64,000 bases of DNA from Rhizomucor pusillus. Lineage: Eukaryota; Mucoromycota; Mucoromycetes; Mucorales; Lichtheimiaceae. The stretch is from contig FWWN02000682.1 of the NCBI GenBank assembly GCA_900175165.2, forward strand, positions 63,430-127,429, read 5' to 3'. The translations under genes were made by a program, and so were the position numbers. Below the pieces are notes generated by a model. It had not been told where the DNA came from. It did no database searches and saw only the letters and a program-made list of their open reading frames with translations. Of this stretch, positions 62,089 through 64,000 are shown piece after piece; position 1 is the stretch's first letter; each line of letters opens with the position of its first letter.

Positions 62089-63401
62089 TCATTTCTCTTG
62101 AACATGGTGGAAACGCAAGCTCTCAGACGGCATTATCTTGCGCAATACGAGTTCAGGGCAAGCTATTGAGTCTTCTTGTTGCTGTTCCTGCTGCAGCTGT
62201 TGTTGTTGAATACTGTATGGATGCATCCAGTGGAGTTGATCATGCATGCTATCGCGCGTGATAGCAGTCTGCAGTTCATCTATTTCATCGTCTTCATGTT
62301 CGTCGTCATCTCCGTCCCCTCTGTTGCGGCCGTACTTGAGCTGTTTGATAATCAGATACGAGGCTAGGTACCCTATGAAAACCGGCAATATCTCACATGA
62401 GGCAACGTTTCACATGCTCCCCTTTCTTCAATTTCTGCCCGCGCGGACGAATAATTGCTGCTGCCCTGCTGACTTACAGTCAATTGTGTATAGAATCGGC
62501 GAGCTTCCACCGAGCACTCGTAGAGTAAGCAAAATGCCTGTCAAAATATTGGACAGGCACACACCGAAACTTTGAATAAGAGTTGAGGGGGGTTGCATTT
62601 TAGCTAAAATGCTTGCGTCATCATTATCATCATCAGATTCGGCCTATTTACCAGTATAAAAGCCCTTCCTTGAGCAATGTTTTTTGAACACTCGAGTCAA
62701 GAACCTTGTAGTGTCTGTAAATGACGAGGATGAAACACCAAGAGAGGAACGTGTTGGATGAAAAGTCCAGCGCTGCCTTGACGATAACAATGTACATTGC
62801 TGTAAGCCATTGTTATTGTTTATGTTTAGAATGTCTTTTTTATCAGATAGGTGATGCGAGGGATACTTGCGGTATTCGACCGAGCACACGCCCTGCCCAA
62901 AGTTGGAATCCGAGCGGCCAATGGTGATATTGATAAATATGAACACGGCAATACCGATCAGAGGCATGCAGCCCACGACAAGCACGACTTTTGAGCGATT
63001 GTTGCCGAGATACGCTTTCCACAGCAGCACCGACTGCAGTGCAATGTCGCCCGTATTCACAGCAACGACTGAGAATATGAGAAGCTACATTTACGCAACG
63101 AGGCGTTACTTTACGTTTTTGTGCGAGATATATTTCATTGAATACTTGCGAATGTACAGTCCACCGGTACCAGTGACGCCAGTAACGTTACAAAAGTAAG
63201 GATGGCACCCAGCAGAGCCTGCGCAAACACGACGCCGTGGATAGGTTTCTGGACCTTGTAGAACATCCAGCCAGCGCGGCAGGTTTGCCATATAAAGCAC
63301 GACATGCCTACACTCACAAACATGATGGAGAATGCTGCCTCTGCTGGCAGAATTTGCTGCTGTTGCTGCTGCTGCGCTGGTGCTGATGATGGCGAATCCA
63401 T
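62089..63401 (-). CDS. Multi-pass (about seven-TM) membrane protein of unknown function
   Basis: Five exons can be joined in frame (63150-63401, 62871-63084, an exon beginning at 62809, a short one beginning near 62569, and the last ending at 62089). After a Gln-rich N-terminus the chain has hydrophobic spans around AFSIMFVSVGMSCFIW, GVVFAQALLGAILTFVTLLASLV, LLIFSVVAVNTGDIALQSVLLW, VVLVVGCMPLIGIAVFIFINITIG, FLSWCFILVIYRHY, FGVCLSNILTGILLTLRVLGG and WYLASYLIIKQL. A hydrophilic tail follows with an acidic patch and Gln runs. The topology suggests a receptor-like or transporter-like protein. I do not recognise a named family, although the layout resembles lineage-specific 7TM proteins of zygomycete fungi. 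Two of its introns appear to use GC-AG ends. Confidence 0.65.
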
Positions 63402-64000
63402 TGTGTTGAGTTATTACTATTACTTTTTAAAGAGTCAGAATACGGGTATCTTTTTTCTTCTGTTGCTGATGATGCTGACATTACGTCTGGTACGTGACGG
63501 TGCTGGATGCGAGGATCGATTTGTTTTGTAGATACGGTAATAAACTGGATTATTGTACTATCTAGTAGCTTGGAGACAACGGTGTTGGAAGCGATTGGAA
63601 GCCCAAGAAAATGGATCGAAAAGACAGTAGAAAGAAAAGGATTTTTTAACCATTTCGCTAACTTATTGACACTGCAGCTTGACAAATGAGGAGGCTTTGA
63701 CTAGAAGGACAGGAGACAACAGTTATTCGAATTGTTGTTTCAAAGGTTTAAAAGCTGTTTGTTCTCTGTGAAAGCTTTCTACATGACCAGATGTTTGACC
63801 CTCGATGTAGCAAGCATTGTCAAGTAACAGCGAATTTGATATGCCTTGTTTTTAGCGAGCGAGAGTTCTGTTTCTATCACTAAGTGTCAAGAACAATCGA
63901 AACAACTTGTGCCAAGGATGAACAATATACTGCGCTGCCATTGGCTGTTTTGCATGAATAGAGAGAAAATCCCATGCAGTCTATTCATGGCCATTGCGAA
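63402..64000. other. Flank of the last gene; no gene seen
   Basis: Probably the promoter region of the membrane-protein gene. Open frames of 60-123 codons in this stretch have no motif. The right edge is cut by the window. Confidence 0.35.

Noticed and set aside
63085..63149. GT donor alternative (GTATTC) for the first intron of the membrane-protein gene
   Set aside because: It also keeps a frame with a CAG acceptor, but gives a shortened third helix; the GC-AG choice gives a 65-nt intron and a full hydrophobic span. Left as a minor alternative.

Overview
This 64 kb window is nuclear DNA from a fungus, most likely an early-diverging one of the Mucoromycota (Mucorales-like). The genes are split by many short introns, mostly 50-75 nt. 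The gene set includes families that budding yeasts lack, such as TRAP-alpha of the translocon and a RAD51C-type recombinase. There is also a decayed Fanzor/TnpB-like element and several microsatellites. The lineage call is an inference from gene content and intron style; no marker gene such as rRNA is present. No tRNA, rRNA, CRISPR array or intact transposon was seen.

Layout, left to right: a SIW14/OCA1-type phosphatase (-) divergent from a Bsd2/NDFIP adaptor (+); a 66-residue protein (-); a decayed TnpB/Fanzor-like relic (-); uracil phosphoribosyltransferase (+) with two overlapping upstream ORFs; EDC3 (-) divergent from a 7TM receptor (+); a Hal4/Sat4-like kinase (+); Fmp46-like protein (-); TRAP-alpha (-) divergent from a RAD51C-like recombinase (+); an intronless Ran1-like kinase (+); a DHA2-type MFS transporter (-); a poly-Q SAP-domain protein (+); UTP12/WDR3 (+); a mitochondrial S-adenosylmethionine carrier (-); a 3.6 kb stretch with no clear gene; an amino-acid permease (+); CDC42 (+); a PPG1-like phosphatase (-); MPC1 (-); the proteasome activator BLM10/PA200 (+); an SR splicing factor (+); NAD-isocitrate dehydrogenase subunit 1 (+); a three-finger C2H2 protein (-); a CYSTM-type proline-rich protein (+); 3-hydroxyisobutyrate dehydrogenase (+); mitoferrin (-); and a multi-pass membrane protein of unknown function (-).

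The genes do not form a pathway cluster. Five serve mitochondrial metabolism or transport (PET8-like, MPC1, IDH1, HIBADH, mitoferrin), but they are scattered and mixed with housekeeping and signalling genes.

The most unusual signals concern gene architecture and single residues. MPC1 needs a 4-nt internal exon to keep its frame, and 16-nt and 17-nt exons occur in two other genes. Up to seven introns use GC-AG splice sites with the same extended GCAAGT donor. Several 3' splice sites end in AAG. The RAD51C-like protein has arginine instead of the Walker A lysine. The UPRT start codon ends a chain of two uORFs linked by ATGA overlaps. Gene models come from reading splice sites and conserved protein motifs by eye, so exon edges within a few bases should be treated as predictions.
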